Positions 1-8,991 of a DNA stretch of 64,000 bases are shown piece after piece. Positions within the stretch are counted from its first letter, which is position 1. Every line of letters begins with the position of its first letter. Position numbers and translations under genes: made by a program. Under the pieces are notes generated by a model. The model had not been told where the DNA came from and made no database searches. It was given only the letters and a program-made list of their open reading frames with translations. This DNA is from JAZUCL01 sp045639125 (GTDB lineage Bacteria; Bacillota; Clostridia; Oscillospirales; QAMX01), in assembly GCA_045639125.1 (NCBI GenBank), contig JAZUCL010000022.1, forward strand, positions 1 to 64,000. The letters are read 5' to 3'.

Positions 1-4
1 ACTC

Positions 5-33
5 ATTCTACCACACGTCTTTCCCGTTGTCAA
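5..33 (-). promoter_or_regulatory. Leftward sigma-A promoter P2 (proximal of a tandem pair)
   Basis: Read on the minus strand this is TTGACA (33-28), exactly 17 nt, then TAGAAT (10-5). It differs from consensus at one base of the -10 box. It fires off the left edge of the window, so its target is not visible. With the second promoter about 120 bp upstream it forms the tandem arrangement typical of rRNA operons in Firmicutes. Confidence 0.7.
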
Positions 34-126
34 GCCTTTTTCTTCTCTTTTTCGCTTCTTTTCAAGGCTCTCCCGTGACGCTTCGTATATTGAGTTTTTC
101 GCCGCCGTTCTCACAGCGACCCCGTC

Positions 127-155
127 AGTATACCACTTTATCTTCCCTTTGTCAA
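127..155 (-). promoter_or_regulatory. Leftward sigma-A promoter P1 (distal of a tandem pair)
   Basis: On the minus strand TTGACA (155-150) is followed by 17 nt and TATACT (132-127). It points the same way as the promoter at 5-33. No convincing open frame lies between them, so both appear to drive one transcript whose gene lies left of the window. The rest of 1-246 has no gene that I can support. Confidence 0.7.
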
Positions 156-246
156 TACCTTTTTTCAAAAATTTTTATAATATTTTATCTTGTCCTTTTC
201 ATAACCATTATAACTCTCTTCAATGCCATAAATCGTGCTTTTTCAG

Positions 247-275
247 TTTACAATCCAATTAAATTGATGTATAAT
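247..275 (+). promoter_or_regulatory. Sigma-A promoter of pgcA
   Basis: TTTACA (247-252), a 17 nt spacer and a perfect TATAAT (270-275). The expected transcript start is near 282, giving a leader of about 35 nt before the GTG start of pgcA at 318. It is divergent from the tandem leftward promoters. Confidence 0.7.
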
Positions 276-317
276 AAGTTATCAAAGCACTATTATTCGT
301 AAAGGATGTGTTTTTTC

Positions 318-2045
318 GTGTCATATAAACTTCAATATGAGAAATGGCTGTCATCTCCCATACTGTCTGATGATGAAAAGGCTGAACTAACCGCTATTGC
401 CGGTGACGAAAAGGAGATTGAATCTCGTTTCTACGCTCCGCTTCAGTTTGGTACGGCAGGGCTTCGTGGTACTCTGGGAATGGGACTTAACAGAATGAAT
501 CGCTATACTGTCCGTTGGGCAACGCAAGGTATTGCAACTCTTATTTGTTCTATAGGTGAAAAGGCAATGAAGCGAGGCGTTGTTGTCTGCTATGATTGTC
601 GTATTATGAGTCCCGAATTTTCCGTTGAGGTTGCCTCTGTACTTGCAGCAAATGGTATTCATGTTTTTCTGTTTGACGCAATGCGTCCAACTCCTGAGTG
701 TTCCTTTGCAATACGCAAACTTGGCTGTATTGCCGGCATTAACATAACTGCAAGCCACAATCCAAAAGAATATAACGGCTACAAAGCATACTGGGAGGAC
801 GGTGCACAATTGCCGCCTGCCGAGGCTGATGTTGTTGCTGACGCTATTGAAAAACTTGATATATTTAATGATATAAAGACGATGCCTCTTAAAGACGCCG
901 TTGATGCAGACCTTATCACCTACATTGGTGATGAAATAGACGAGGCATTTCTCCAATTATCCCTTTCCATGTCGGTATCTCGTGATGCAGTAAAGGCAGT
1001 TGCAGACGATTTCAAAATTGTCTACACACCATTTCACGGTACAGGCTACAAACTCGTCCCTGAAATTCTCCGCCGTCTTGGTATGAAACATATTTTGTGT
1101 GAGCCTCATCAGTCAATCCCTGACGGCACATTCCCCACAGTAGTATCCCCCAACCCACAAGACAAAGAGGGGTTTGTTGACTCCATTGCTTTGGCAAAGG
1201 AAAATGATGTGGATTTGATAATCGGCACTGACCCTGACGCTGACCGTGTCGGTATTGTACTTCGTGGTGATGGCGGTGAATATGTAACCTTATCAGGCAA
1301 TCAGGTGGGCGTTCTTTTGCTTGACTACCTCATTAACGCTATGAAAGAGAAAAACGCACTGCCTAAAAAACCGGCAGTTGTAAAGAGTATTGTTACCACC
1401 GAAATGGCTCGAAAGGTTGCCCAGGTCAACGGTATTGCCTGTTATGACACATTCACCGGATTTAAGTATATCGCAGAGAAAATCGGTGAATTGGAAGAAA
1501 GCGGCACAGGTAATTTCATTCTCGCATACGAGGAGTCTTACGGCTATCTTGTCGGTGACGGTGCTCGTGATAAAGATGCAATAACCGCATCAATGCTCAT
1601 TGCAGAGATGGCGGCTTGGTATCATCTAAAGGGCATGACCCTCTACGATGCAATGGATAGCCTTTATAAAAAGTACGGTTACTACCTTGACGAAACGATA
1701 AATATCGTAATGAAAGGTCTTGACGGATTAAAACGCATGAATGAATTACTTAATTCTCTGCGTGAAAATCCACCTCGTGAGATTGCAGGCAGAAAAGTCA
1801 AAAGACTCCGTGACTACAATTCAGGTATTATTCATGATTACGAAAAGGGCTGTGACGAGAAGATGGAGATGGCAGGTTCAAATGTCCTCTACTTTGATAT
1901 GGCAGACGGTGCAAGTTTTGTGGTACGTCCGTCCGGCACAGAACCAAAAATTCGTGTATATATGTTTATTCTTGGTACAGACAAAGACGATTGCCAAAGC
2001 ATTTTGGCAGATTACACCTCTGCGGCGAAAAACCTTATTAAGTGA
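318..2045 (+). CDS. pgcA: Phospho-sugar mutase (phosphoglucomutase/phosphomannomutase)
   Basis: Alpha-D-phosphohexomutase of about 575 residues that interconverts glucose-1-phosphate and glucose-6-phosphate in the cytosol, feeding UDP-glucose and polysaccharide synthesis. All family landmarks are visible: the phosphoserine loop TASHNP (serine near residue 146), the metal loop DPDADR near 305, and the C-terminal phosphate-binding RPSGTEPKIRVY near 540. The length fits the Firmicute PgcA type. I chose GTG 318 because AAAGGA (301-306) sits 11 nt before it; an in-frame ATG at 306 overlaps that Shine-Dalgarno. The gene is alone between its own promoter and a terminator shared with the convergent gene. 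Substrate preference (glucose versus mannose) cannot be read from sequence. Confidence 0.93.
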   Translation: MSYKLQYEKWLSSPILSDDEKAELTAIAGDEKEIESRFYAPLQFGTAGLRGTLGMGLNRMNRYTVRWATQGIATLICSIGEKAMKRGVVVCYDCRIMSPEFSVEVASVLAANGIHVFLFDAMRPTPECSFAIRKLGCIAGINITASHNPKEYNGYKAYWEDGAQLPPAEADVVADAIEKLDIFNDIKTMPLKDAVDADLITYIGDEIDEAFLQLSLSMSVSRDAVKAVADDFKIVYTPFHGTGYKLVPEILRRLGMKHILCEPHQSIPDGTFPTVVSPNPQDKEGFVDSIALAKENDVDLIIGTDPDADRVGIVLRGDGGEYVTLSGNQVGVLLLDYLINAMKEKNALPKKPAVVKSIVTTEMARKVAQVNGIACYDTFTGFKYIAEKIGELEESGTGNFILAYEESYGYLVGDGARDKDAITASMLIAEMAAWYHLKGMTLYDAMDSLYKKYGYYLDETINIVMKGLDGLKRMNELLNSLRENPPREIAGRKVKRLRDYNSGIIHDYEKGCDEKMEMAGSNVLYFDMADGASFVVRPSGTEPKIRVYMFILGTDKDDCQSILADYTSAAKNLIK

Positions 2046-2053
2046 GAATACAT

Positions 2054-2092
2054 AAAAACTCAGGTGCATATATAATGTACCTGAGTTTTTTT
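2054..2092. terminator. Bidirectional terminator between pgcA and the convergent glycosidase gene
   Basis: Arms 2055-2065 and 2079-2089 (AAAACTCAGGT / ACCTGAGTTTT) flanked by A and T runs, so it can work for both convergent genes. Confidence 0.8.
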
Positions 2093-2116
2093 ATGTTTTT
2101 TTAGTTCCTCAAAACT

Positions 2117-3544
2117 CTACTCCTGTGGCAAAGCCTTAACAATAAATCCACAGGGCAAAAGTCTGCCGTCAATTTTATCTGCCGCAGACGGCTGTGAGAT
2201 TACTCTGCCGTTATAATACATAACAGCAGACGAACCTCCGTCAAGGTTGCACGCTTGCACTGCTCCATATTTTAGCAGTTGGTCTGCGGCGTCCTCCACA
2301 GTCGCACCGACTGAATGTGTCTGTCTGCCGTCAATAACGAGCATCAGTACATCTCCATTCTTACGTTGGCCAATTGCACTTCGAGGCTGTATGCCCCAGC
2401 CTGCAGAGCCCTCAACAACTTTTTCACCATTTATTATAAGTGCCGGTGTAAACTCTCCCGCATCTCTCAGTGAAAGGCCCTCTTTGTATTTGCCGATGTA
2501 CATTCTGTCATTGTTATCAAATCCAATCACCTTATAGTGATTTAATACAGACGGGTTTTTCTCAACACCATTTGATACAATATAGCCGTAAGGGATACCG
2601 CCGTTGCCCCTGCCGTCAGGGTCTTCAAATCCATTTGCATTTATTGCAAGAATTGCGTTGTTATGAGATGCGATATATTTCATCTGTGAGCCACTCGTGC
2701 CAAAGTTCTTTGCAATACCCATACCGACTCGTGACGGCTCACTTACAATGGCAACACGTCCCATATATCCCTCGCCTGTAATTTCAACAATTAAAATGCC
2801 GTTTGCCTCGTCTACTGCAAGAACCATGTCGCCGTGTGTCGTTTTAATTGATGTGCCCTCTTGCTCTCTGTCTGACTCGTCAATCATAATTTTGCCTGAC
2901 TCACTTACCGCAGTTTCACCATGAAGTTGCATATATTCTGCAAAACTCTCCACGTCAAGTTCAGGGAATTGTTTATATATAGCATGTGATTTTTCAAGCC
3001 ACGGGCTGTCAGGGTCAACTCGAACTTCAGGCTCGTCAGGCTCCGGCACATCAAACGGCTCTTGTGTATCGTCCCAATTACTTTCCAAATTGTCTTGACT
3101 TGCAATTAGTTTGTCGTACTCCCACATTGCCTTTTCAATAACGGATTTTGGGATAAATGATGTGGCAAGCCACTGGTGAGTCATTGTACCCATAGCCGTT
3201 TCAATGTACAAAGTACGCCACTTCGCTATAAATGGTATTTGGGTATAGACTAAAAATGAGTATATTAAAATTCCTGTTGCCACAACGCACATTAGACGTA
3301 TCATTCTTTTCTGCCACTTGCTAACTGCAAGAGTCGGGCGTTTATTATAAGAATACTTGCCCGGATCTAATACTACACGATACTTTGTATCAGCATACTC
3401 TACGGTCTTTTTGTCTGTAGGCATTTCCTCTTCTTCAAAATCATCGTAAAGATCCTCATCATAAAATGCATCGCCGTCAAATGTGTCGTATGTATCGTTT
3501 GCGTAATTTATTTGATACTCTTTTGATTTATTTTTCTTTTTCAA
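2117..3544 (-). CDS. Membrane-anchored phosphodiester glycosidase (NAGPA) family protein
   Basis: 475 residues in three parts: a very acidic, disordered cytoplasmic N-terminus (about 1-75, rich in D, E and Y), one membrane helix (about 80-105), and an extracytoplasmic C-terminal half that matches the NAGPA / phosphodiester glycosidase domain. Domain signs are the WGIQPRSAIG, LMLVIDGRQ and NLDGGSSAVMYYNG motifs with the conserved DGG near residue 430. Such domains cleave sugar phosphodiesters, and bacterial members are linked to wall or exopolysaccharide turnover; the substrate here is unknown. The start is TTG, chosen because AAGGAG lies 6 nt upstream. It is a single gene, convergent with pgcA. 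Confidence 0.8.
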   Translation of the reverse strand: MKKKNKSKEYQINYANDTYDTFDGDAFYDEDLYDDFEEEEMPTDKKTVEYADTKYRVVLDPGKYSYNKRPTLAVSKWQKRMIRLMCVVATGILIYSFLVYTQIPFIAKWRTLYIETAMGTMTHQWLATSFIPKSVIEKAMWEYDKLIASQDNLESNWDDTQEPFDVPEPDEPEVRVDPDSPWLEKSHAIYKQFPELDVESFAEYMQLHGETAVSESGKIMIDESDREQEGTSIKTTHGDMVLAVDEANGILIVEITGEGYMGRVAIVSEPSRVGMGIAKNFGTSGSQMKYIASHNNAILAINANGFEDPDGRGNGGIPYGYIVSNGVEKNPSVLNHYKVIGFDNNDRMYIGKYKEGLSLRDAGEFTPALIINGEKVVEGSAGWGIQPRSAIGQRKNGDVLMLVIDGRQTHSVGATVEDAADQLLKYGAVQACNLDGGSSAVMYYNGRVISQPSAADKIDGRLLPCGFIVKALPQE

Positions 3545-3811
3545 TGTATACTCCTTGTCAACTATAAAACGTCATCATATATTGTATTATAGCATAGATG
3601 TAGAAATTTACCATTGATATCCCAACCAAAATCAAGAAAATTCCAAGATTTTTTCGTACATCTTGTCGATATTTCTTGTATCAACATCTGTTTAGACGAA
3701 ATTAGATGTCTTAAAGTTTCACTTAACATAATAAAATATCGTAACAACCGACCTCATCTTAGAATAGGATATGGTGCGGAGCATTTGACAGGAGAGGAGA
3801 TGTGATGGAAT

Positions 3812-4702
3812 TTGAAGTCTGTCACTTTTTTAGTTCTCGGTGGAGATCTTCGGCAGTTAAGCCTTGCACGTTCATTGGCACAAGACGGATATAAAGTTAA
3901 ACTTTTGGGTCTTGAACAACTTATAGATAATACTATGAATTTAGAAAATATTTTCCAATGCAACTCCCTACTTGAAGGAGTAGCCGACGTTGATTGTATC
4001 GTTGCCCCATTGCCTATGTGTGATGAAAAGGGTGATATTAACGCACCATTTGCCAACACACCAATTAGCCTATCTAACTTTCTTGACGAAATACCGCCTA
4101 AAAAACCTCTTCTTGCAGGACATCTTTCGCCCCTTGTCCTTGAGGAAACGGCAAAGCGTGGTATTACTGCATTTGACTATCTTAAACGTGAGGAGTTTGC
4201 AGTGCGAAATGGTGTTGCAACGGCGGAGGGTGCCATTCAAATCGCCATGGAGGAATTGCCTATTACAATAGACGGTGCAAAATGCCTTGTATGCGGTTTT
4301 GGACGGATTGGAAAACTTCTTGCACATAAACTCCATGCACTTGGCGGTCAAGTTACAGTTGCCGCACGAAAGTACAGTGATTTTGCGTGGATTAGTGCCT
4401 TTGGATATACACCGCATCACATCTCAAATCTTACTGATTGTCTTGACGATGTAGACGTTGTATTTAACACAGTCCCTGTTCGCATTTTCGGCAGACGTGA
4501 GTTGGAGAAACTCCACGAGAGGACTCTGTGCATTGATTTGGCATCAAAGCCGGGTGGTTTTGATTTAGATATGGCAGGTAAAACAGGTGTCAAGGTTATA
4601 TGGGCGTTGTCGTTGCCGGGCAAAGTCGCTCCTGTCACCGCAGGCACAACTATACATGAAACTATCGTCAATATTTTAACGGAAAACGGGATTTTGTTAT
4701 AA
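3812..4702 (+). CDS. dpaA: Dipicolinate synthase subunit A
   Basis: 296 residues. With DpaB it makes dipicolinic acid from the dihydrodipicolinate intermediate of lysine synthesis in the mother cell during sporulation. Seen: an N-terminal half beginning LVLGGDLRQLSLA, and a C-terminal NAD(P)-binding fold with CGFGRIGK (GxGxxG) near residue 155, followed by DLASKPGGFD and ALSLPGKVAPVTAGTTI as in Bacillus SpoVFA. The only compatible start is TTG 3812, 12 nt after GGAGAGGAG; TGA stops the frame just upstream. It is followed 19 nt later by dpaB. I found no confident mother-cell sigma promoter; GATATGGTG (3768-3776) is a weak resemblance to a sigma-K -10 box. Confidence 0.93.
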   Translation: MKSVTFLVLGGDLRQLSLARSLAQDGYKVKLLGLEQLIDNTMNLENIFQCNSLLEGVADVDCIVAPLPMCDEKGDINAPFANTPISLSNFLDEIPPKKPLLAGHLSPLVLEETAKRGITAFDYLKREEFAVRNGVATAEGAIQIAMEELPITIDGAKCLVCGFGRIGKLLAHKLHALGGQVTVAARKYSDFAWISAFGYTPHHISNLTDCLDDVDVVFNTVPVRIFGRRELEKLHERTLCIDLASKPGGFDLDMAGKTGVKVIWALSLPGKVAPVTAGTTIHETIVNILTENGILL

Positions 4703-4721
4703 TCTCAATGAGGAATTAAGT

Positions 4722-5291
4722 ATGGAAGCATTAACGCTTGGATTTGCACTTTGCGGATCTTTTTGTACATACGAACGTGTCCTCGGCGTATTGGCGTCAC
4801 TTACGAAGGAATATAATGTCATTCCCATTTTAAGCGAGATGTCGGCTGCGACCGACACTCGATTTGGTACGGCACAATCCTTCAAAGAGCGTATTACTTC
4901 AATGTGCTGTCGCACACCAATTACCACAATTAAAGAGGCTGAGCCTATCGGTCCAAAAAAACTTCTTGACGTTCTTGTTATAGCACCATGTACCGGCAAT
5001 ACCCTTGCAAAACTTGCCTTAGGCATAACAGATTCGTCTGTCACAATGGCGGCAAAGGCACATCTTAGAAATGACAGACCACTTGTAATTGCCGTATCAA
5101 CAAATGATGCATTGTCAGGCAGTGCAAAAAATATCGGCAGTCTTCTAAATCGCAAAAACGTCTATTTTGTACCTATGTGTCAAGACGATCCTATACGTAA
5201 GCCACGAAGTATCGTGGCTGATATGGAGAAAATTCCCGACACAGTAAAAGATGCACTTGAGGGAAAACAGATTCAGCCTATTATTAAATAG
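4722..5291 (+). CDS. dpaB: Dipicolinate synthase subunit B (flavoprotein)
   Basis: 189-residue flavoprotein-fold partner of DpaA. The N-terminus (GFALCGSFCTYERV) and the flavin-contact region APCTGNTLAKLALGITDSSV match the SpoVFB family; the length is normal. It starts at ATG 7 nt after GAGGA and is co-transcribed with dpaA. The lysine-pathway genes (asd, dapG, dapA) that follow this pair in Bacillus are absent; here the operon ends at a strong hairpin. Confidence 0.93.
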   Translation: MEALTLGFALCGSFCTYERVLGVLASLTKEYNVIPILSEMSAATDTRFGTAQSFKERITSMCCRTPITTIKEAEPIGPKKLLDVLVIAPCTGNTLAKLALGITDSSVTMAAKAHLRNDRPLVIAVSTNDALSGSAKNIGSLLNRKNVYFVPMCQDDPIRKPRSIVADMEKIPDTVKDALEGKQIQPIIK

Positions 5292-5293
5292 AT

Positions 5294-5321
5294 AAAACGT
5301 CGGCTAATTAGCCGACGTTTT
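5294..5321. terminator. Bidirectional terminator between dpaB and dnaJ
   Basis: A near-perfect inverted repeat: AAAACGTCGGCTA pairing with its complement across a very short loop, with T runs outside both arms. Confidence 0.85.
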
Positions 5322-5326
5322 TATTT

Positions 5327-6490
5327 CTATGAATTTTTACTGTCAAAGAAATCCTTGACTTTCTCGAAGAAGCCTCTGTTCTCCTCTGTATGATTTTCAG
5401 GAGAAAGTGCCTCGTCAAACTTTTTGAGTATGTCTTTTTGCTGTTTTGACAGATTTTTAGGTACTTCCACGTTGACTTTTACATAGTGGTCGCCACGACC
5501 TCTGCCATTAAGTACAGGTATACCCTTGCCACGAAGTCTGAATACAGTACCCGACTGTGTTCCCTCCGGCACAGTATAACTTACCTTGCCGTCAATAGTT
5601 GCAACCTCAATTTCTGCACCTAATGTCGCCTGGGTGAAACTAATAGGCACTTCACATATAACATCGTTGCCACGACGTGTGAATATCGGGTGTGGACGAA
5701 TTTGTACTGTTACGAACAAATCACCTGCAGGACCGCCATTTACTCCTGCACTGCCCTGTCCACGTAATGAGATTGTCTGTCCGTCATCAATTCCCTCAGG
5801 TATCTTGACTTCAATCTTTCTACGCATTGTGACAGTTCCCTGCCCATGACAAACCTTACACGGCGTCTTGATTATCTTACCTGTACCACGGCACGTAGAA
5901 CAAGGGGCACTACTTTGAAATACGCCAAGAGGTGTTCGCTGTGCCGTCTTTACCATACCGCTACCATGACATACGCTACACGTTTCAGCACTTGTGCCTT
6001 TTGCTGCACCACTGCCCTTACACTCATCACAACTCTCGGTACGATTTATCTCTATCGTCTTTTTACAGCCAAATGCTGCCTCATCAAAACTTAAGATAAC
6101 TGTACTTTGCAGGCTCTCACCTTTTCGTGGTTGGTTACGGCGTGCATTTCCGCCAAAACCGCCGCCTCCGCCAAAGAAACTGTCGAAAATTCCGCCTAAG
6201 TCAAAGTCTTCAAATCCACCCATACCGCCAAAGCCGCCACCGGCTCCTGCTGCGTAATTTGGGTCAACTCCAGCAAAACCAAATCTGTCGTACTTGGATT
6301 TCTTATCTGCATCAGACAGTACCTCGTACGCTTCGCTTGCCTCTTTGAACTTTGCCTCCGCCTCTTTGTCTCCGGGGTGTAAATCCGGGTGGTACTTTTT
6401 AGCCGTTCTTCTATATGCCTTTTTAATTTCGTCATCGCTTGCGTCCTTTGAAACGCCAAGCACCTCGTAATAATCTCGTTTATCTGCCAT
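5327..6490 (-). CDS. dnaJ: Chaperone protein DnaJ (Hsp40)
   Basis: 387-residue type I co-chaperone that delivers unfolded clients to DnaK and stimulates its ATPase. Seen: J domain (1-70) with the essential HPD in KKYHPDLHPGD, a Gly/Phe-rich linker (about 75-120), four zinc-binding CxxCxGxG repeats (CDECKGSG, CSVCHGSG, CSTCRGTG, CKVCHGQG), and the C-terminal client-binding domains. Last gene of the hrcA-grpE-dnaK-dnaJ operon; a hairpin between dnaK and dnaJ probably lowers its expression relative to dnaK. Confidence 0.97.
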   Translation of the reverse strand: MADKRDYYEVLGVSKDASDDEIKKAYRRTAKKYHPDLHPGDKEAEAKFKEASEAYEVLSDADKKSKYDRFGFAGVDPNYAAGAGGGFGGMGGFEDFDLGGIFDSFFGGGGGFGGNARRNQPRKGESLQSTVILSFDEAAFGCKKTIEINRTESCDECKGSGAAKGTSAETCSVCHGSGMVKTAQRTPLGVFQSSAPCSTCRGTGKIIKTPCKVCHGQGTVTMRRKIEVKIPEGIDDGQTISLRGQGSAGVNGGPAGDLFVTVQIRPHPIFTRRGNDVICEVPISFTQATLGAEIEVATIDGKVSYTVPEGTQSGTVFRLRGKGIPVLNGRGRGDHYVKVNVEVPKNLSKQQKDILKKFDEALSPENHTEENRGFFEKVKDFFDSKNS

Positions 6491-6508
6491 ATTTTCCTCT
6501 ACTATAAT

Positions 6509-6541
6509 CCCAAAACCCCGTTTAGTAAGCGGGGTTTTGGG
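6509..6541 (-). terminator. Intercistronic hairpin between dnaK and dnaJ
   Basis: Perfect 12-bp stem (CCCAAAACCCCG at 6509-6520 with 6530-6541) and a 9-nt loop in the short gap between dnaK and dnaJ. The run of U after it on the minus strand is poor, so it may act as a partial terminator or as an RNA-stabilising 3' end rather than a full stop. Confidence 0.6.
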
Positions 6542-6551
6542 TCTTATTTAC

Positions 6552-8411
6552 TTATTTGTTGTCGTCATCTACAACTGTGTAGTCTGCGTCATAAACTTGG
6601 TCGCCCTGTGCAGTAGCGTCCTGCTGGTAACCTGTGTGGTCACCGCCCATGCCTCCCATATCAGGTGCTCCCTGGGGATTTGCCTGCTGATACATCTTTG
6701 CGGCAAGTTCTTGCATCTTCTTTTCAAGTTCCTCGCACTGCTTCTTGATTGCCTCAAAGTCAGTTCCACCTGAAATATTCTTAAGTGCCTCAATTTCCGC
6801 CTTTATTGGCTCCTTGTCGCTGTCAGCAAGTTTGTCGCCTGCATCTTCAAGCATTTTCTCTGTCTGATATACAAGTTGGTCAGCGTGGTTCTTTATATCA
6901 ATCTCTTCACGGCGTTTCTTGTCCTCAGCAGCGTAACGCTCTGCGTCCTTGATTGCCTGGTCAATTGCAGACTGGTCAAGGTTAGAAGATGCAGTAATTG
7001 TAATCTTCTGCTCCTTGCCTGTGCCAAGATCCTTTGCTGATACGTTTACAATGCCGTTTGCGTCAATATCAAAGGTAACTTCAATCTGAGGTACACCACG
7101 GCGTGCCATCGGGATACCGTCAAGAGTAAATCTACCGAGTGTCTTATTGTACTGTGCCATTTCACGCTCGCCCTGAAGTACATGGATTTCAACAGATGTC
7201 TGATTGTCAGCAGCAGTTGAGAATACCTGGCTCTTCTTTGTGGGGATTGTGGTGTTACGCTCAATAAGTTTTGTAAATACGCCACCAAGTGTTTCAAGAC
7301 CGAGTGACAATGGAGTTACGTCAAGTAAAAGCACGTCCTTAACTTCACCTGCAAGTACACCGCCTTGAATAGCCGCACCTGCCGCTACACATTCGTCAGG
7401 GTTGATTCCCTTAAATGGTTCTTTGCCTGTGAAGGCCTTTACTGCCTCTTGAACAGCGGGGATACGAGAAGAACCACCAACGAGCAACACTTTTGAAAGG
7501 TCGCTTGCGTTAAGGCCTGCATCACTCATTGCACGGCGTACAGGAGTCATTGTTGCCTCAACAAGATCTGCTGTAAGTTCATTAAACTTTGCTCTTGTTA
7601 AAGTCAATTCAAGGTGCTTAGGACCTGTTGCGTCTGCTGTAATGTATGGGAGATTTATTGATGCGGTGGTCATACCGGAAAGTTCAATTTTTGCCTTCTC
7701 TGCCGCCTCTTTCAATCTCTGCATTGCCATACGGTCAGAGCGAAGATCTACGCCATTTTCACGCTTGAACTCGTTTGCCATCCAGTTCATAACACGCTCG
7801 TCAAAGTCGTCACCGCCAAGACGGTTATTACCTGCGGTTGCCAAAACTTCAAGAACGCCGTCACCGATTTCAAGGATAGATACGTCAAACGTACCGCCGC
7901 CCAAGTCGTATACCATAATCTTCTGGTCGCTTTCCTTGTCTACACCATAAGCAAGAGCAGCAGCAGTAGGCTCGTTGATAATACGAAGAACTTCAAGACC
8001 TGCAATCTTACCTGCGTCCTTTGTTGCCTGACGCTGACTATCTGTAAAGTATGCAGGAACAGTGATAACTGCCTGTGTGACAGACGCACCAAGGTAACTT
8101 TCAGCGTCTGTCTTTAATTTTGCCAAAATCATTGCGGAGATTTCCTGTGGGGACATCTTCTTGTCGTCAATAGATACCTTGTAGTCTGTACCCATCTCAC
8201 GCTTAATGGAACTGATTGTACGGTCAGGGTTTGTGATAGCCTGACGCTTTGCAACCTGACCTACCATACGCTCGCCTGTTTTGGAAAACGCTACAACAGA
8301 CGGAGTTGTTCTCGCACCCTCTGCGTTTGCGATAATTACAGGCTCGCCGCCTTCCATAACTGCTACACATGAATTGGTTGTACCAAGGTCGATACCGATA
8401 ATCTTAGACAT
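6552..8411 (-). CDS. dnaK: Chaperone protein DnaK (Hsp70)
   Basis: 619-residue ATP-dependent chaperone. Seen: nucleotide-binding domain starting IGIDLGTTNS, with the YDLGGGTFDVS and VGGSSRIPAV phosphate and adenosine motifs, then the substrate-binding domain and lid, and a Gly/Met-rich tail. The start has AAAGGAG at 9 nt. It lies in the HrcA-controlled operon and works with GrpE (nucleotide exchange) and DnaJ, both encoded beside it. Confidence 0.98.
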   Translation of the reverse strand: MSKIIGIDLGTTNSCVAVMEGGEPVIIANAEGARTTPSVVAFSKTGERMVGQVAKRQAITNPDRTISSIKREMGTDYKVSIDDKKMSPQEISAMILAKLKTDAESYLGASVTQAVITVPAYFTDSQRQATKDAGKIAGLEVLRIINEPTAAALAYGVDKESDQKIMVYDLGGGTFDVSILEIGDGVLEVLATAGNNRLGGDDFDERVMNWMANEFKRENGVDLRSDRMAMQRLKEAAEKAKIELSGMTTASINLPYITADATGPKHLELTLTRAKFNELTADLVEATMTPVRRAMSDAGLNASDLSKVLLVGGSSRIPAVQEAVKAFTGKEPFKGINPDECVAAGAAIQGGVLAGEVKDVLLLDVTPLSLGLETLGGVFTKLIERNTTIPTKKSQVFSTAADNQTSVEIHVLQGEREMAQYNKTLGRFTLDGIPMARRGVPQIEVTFDIDANGIVNVSAKDLGTGKEQKITITASSNLDQSAIDQAIKDAERYAAEDKKRREEIDIKNHADQLVYQTEKMLEDAGDKLADSDKEPIKAEIEALKNISGGTDFEAIKKQCEELEKKMQELAAKMYQQANPQGAPDMGGMGGDHTGYQQDATAQGDQVYDADYTVVDDDNK

Positions 8412-8454
8412 AATAAATTACTCCTTTACGTTAATTGTCAATTTATATAATAAC

Positions 8455-8991
8455 TTAATTTGCAACTTTTACGATAGCGTACCTCAAGACTCGGTCGCCC
8501 ATCTTAAAGCCCTTTTCAAAGACTTCCACAATGGTGTTGTCGTCTACCGTTTCATCTTCAATATGAAGTACCGCATTGTGAAGTTCAGGGTCAAACTGCT
8601 CCCCTAATGCCGCAATTTCCGTTATACCAAGTTTCTCCATTACCTCGTACAACTGGTTGAGTGTCATTTCAACACCTTTTTTGTACGCCTCATCAGCAGT
8701 TTCCTGCTTTGCCGCACGTTCCAAATTGTCAAGTACAGGTAAAAACTTCGCCGCAGTTGCTATTGCCGCATCTAAGTAAATATTCTCTTTTTCCCTTGCA
8801 CTACGCTTACGGAAATTGTCGTACTCTGCCGCAAGTCGAAGTTTTGCGTCCTTCAACTCCTCAATTTCCTTTGTCAGCGTATCATTTACTGTCGCCTCTG
8901 TAGTATCAGTTTCCGTTTCTGCCGTTTCTACAGTTTCCACAGTTTCCTCTACGCTTTCGTCTTTTGGACACTCGGTTTTATTGTTCGCCAT
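8455..8991 (-). CDS. grpE: Nucleotide exchange factor GrpE
   Basis: 178 residues. It releases ADP from DnaK to reset the folding cycle. Seen: an acidic, Thr/Glu-rich disordered N-terminus (1-40), a long coiled coil (about 40-90, containing AAEYDNFRKRSAREKE), and the C-terminal beta domain with LHNAVLHIED and DRVLRYAIVKVAN. It overlaps the 3' end of hrcA by 14 nt, so the two are translationally linked. Confidence 0.96.
   Translation of the reverse strand: MANNKTECPKDESVEETVETVETAETETDTTEATVNDTLTKEIEELKDAKLRLAAEYDNFRKRSAREKENIYLDAAIATAAKFLPVLDNLERAAKQETADEAYKKGVEMTLNQLYEVMEKLGITEIAALGEQFDPELHNAVLHIEDETVDDNTIVEVFEKGFKMGDRVLRYAIVKVAN

Noticed and set aside
27..302. 91-codon plus-strand frame at the left edge
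   Set aside because: No ribosome-binding site or family signature, and it overlaps two strong leftward promoters and the pgcA promoter.
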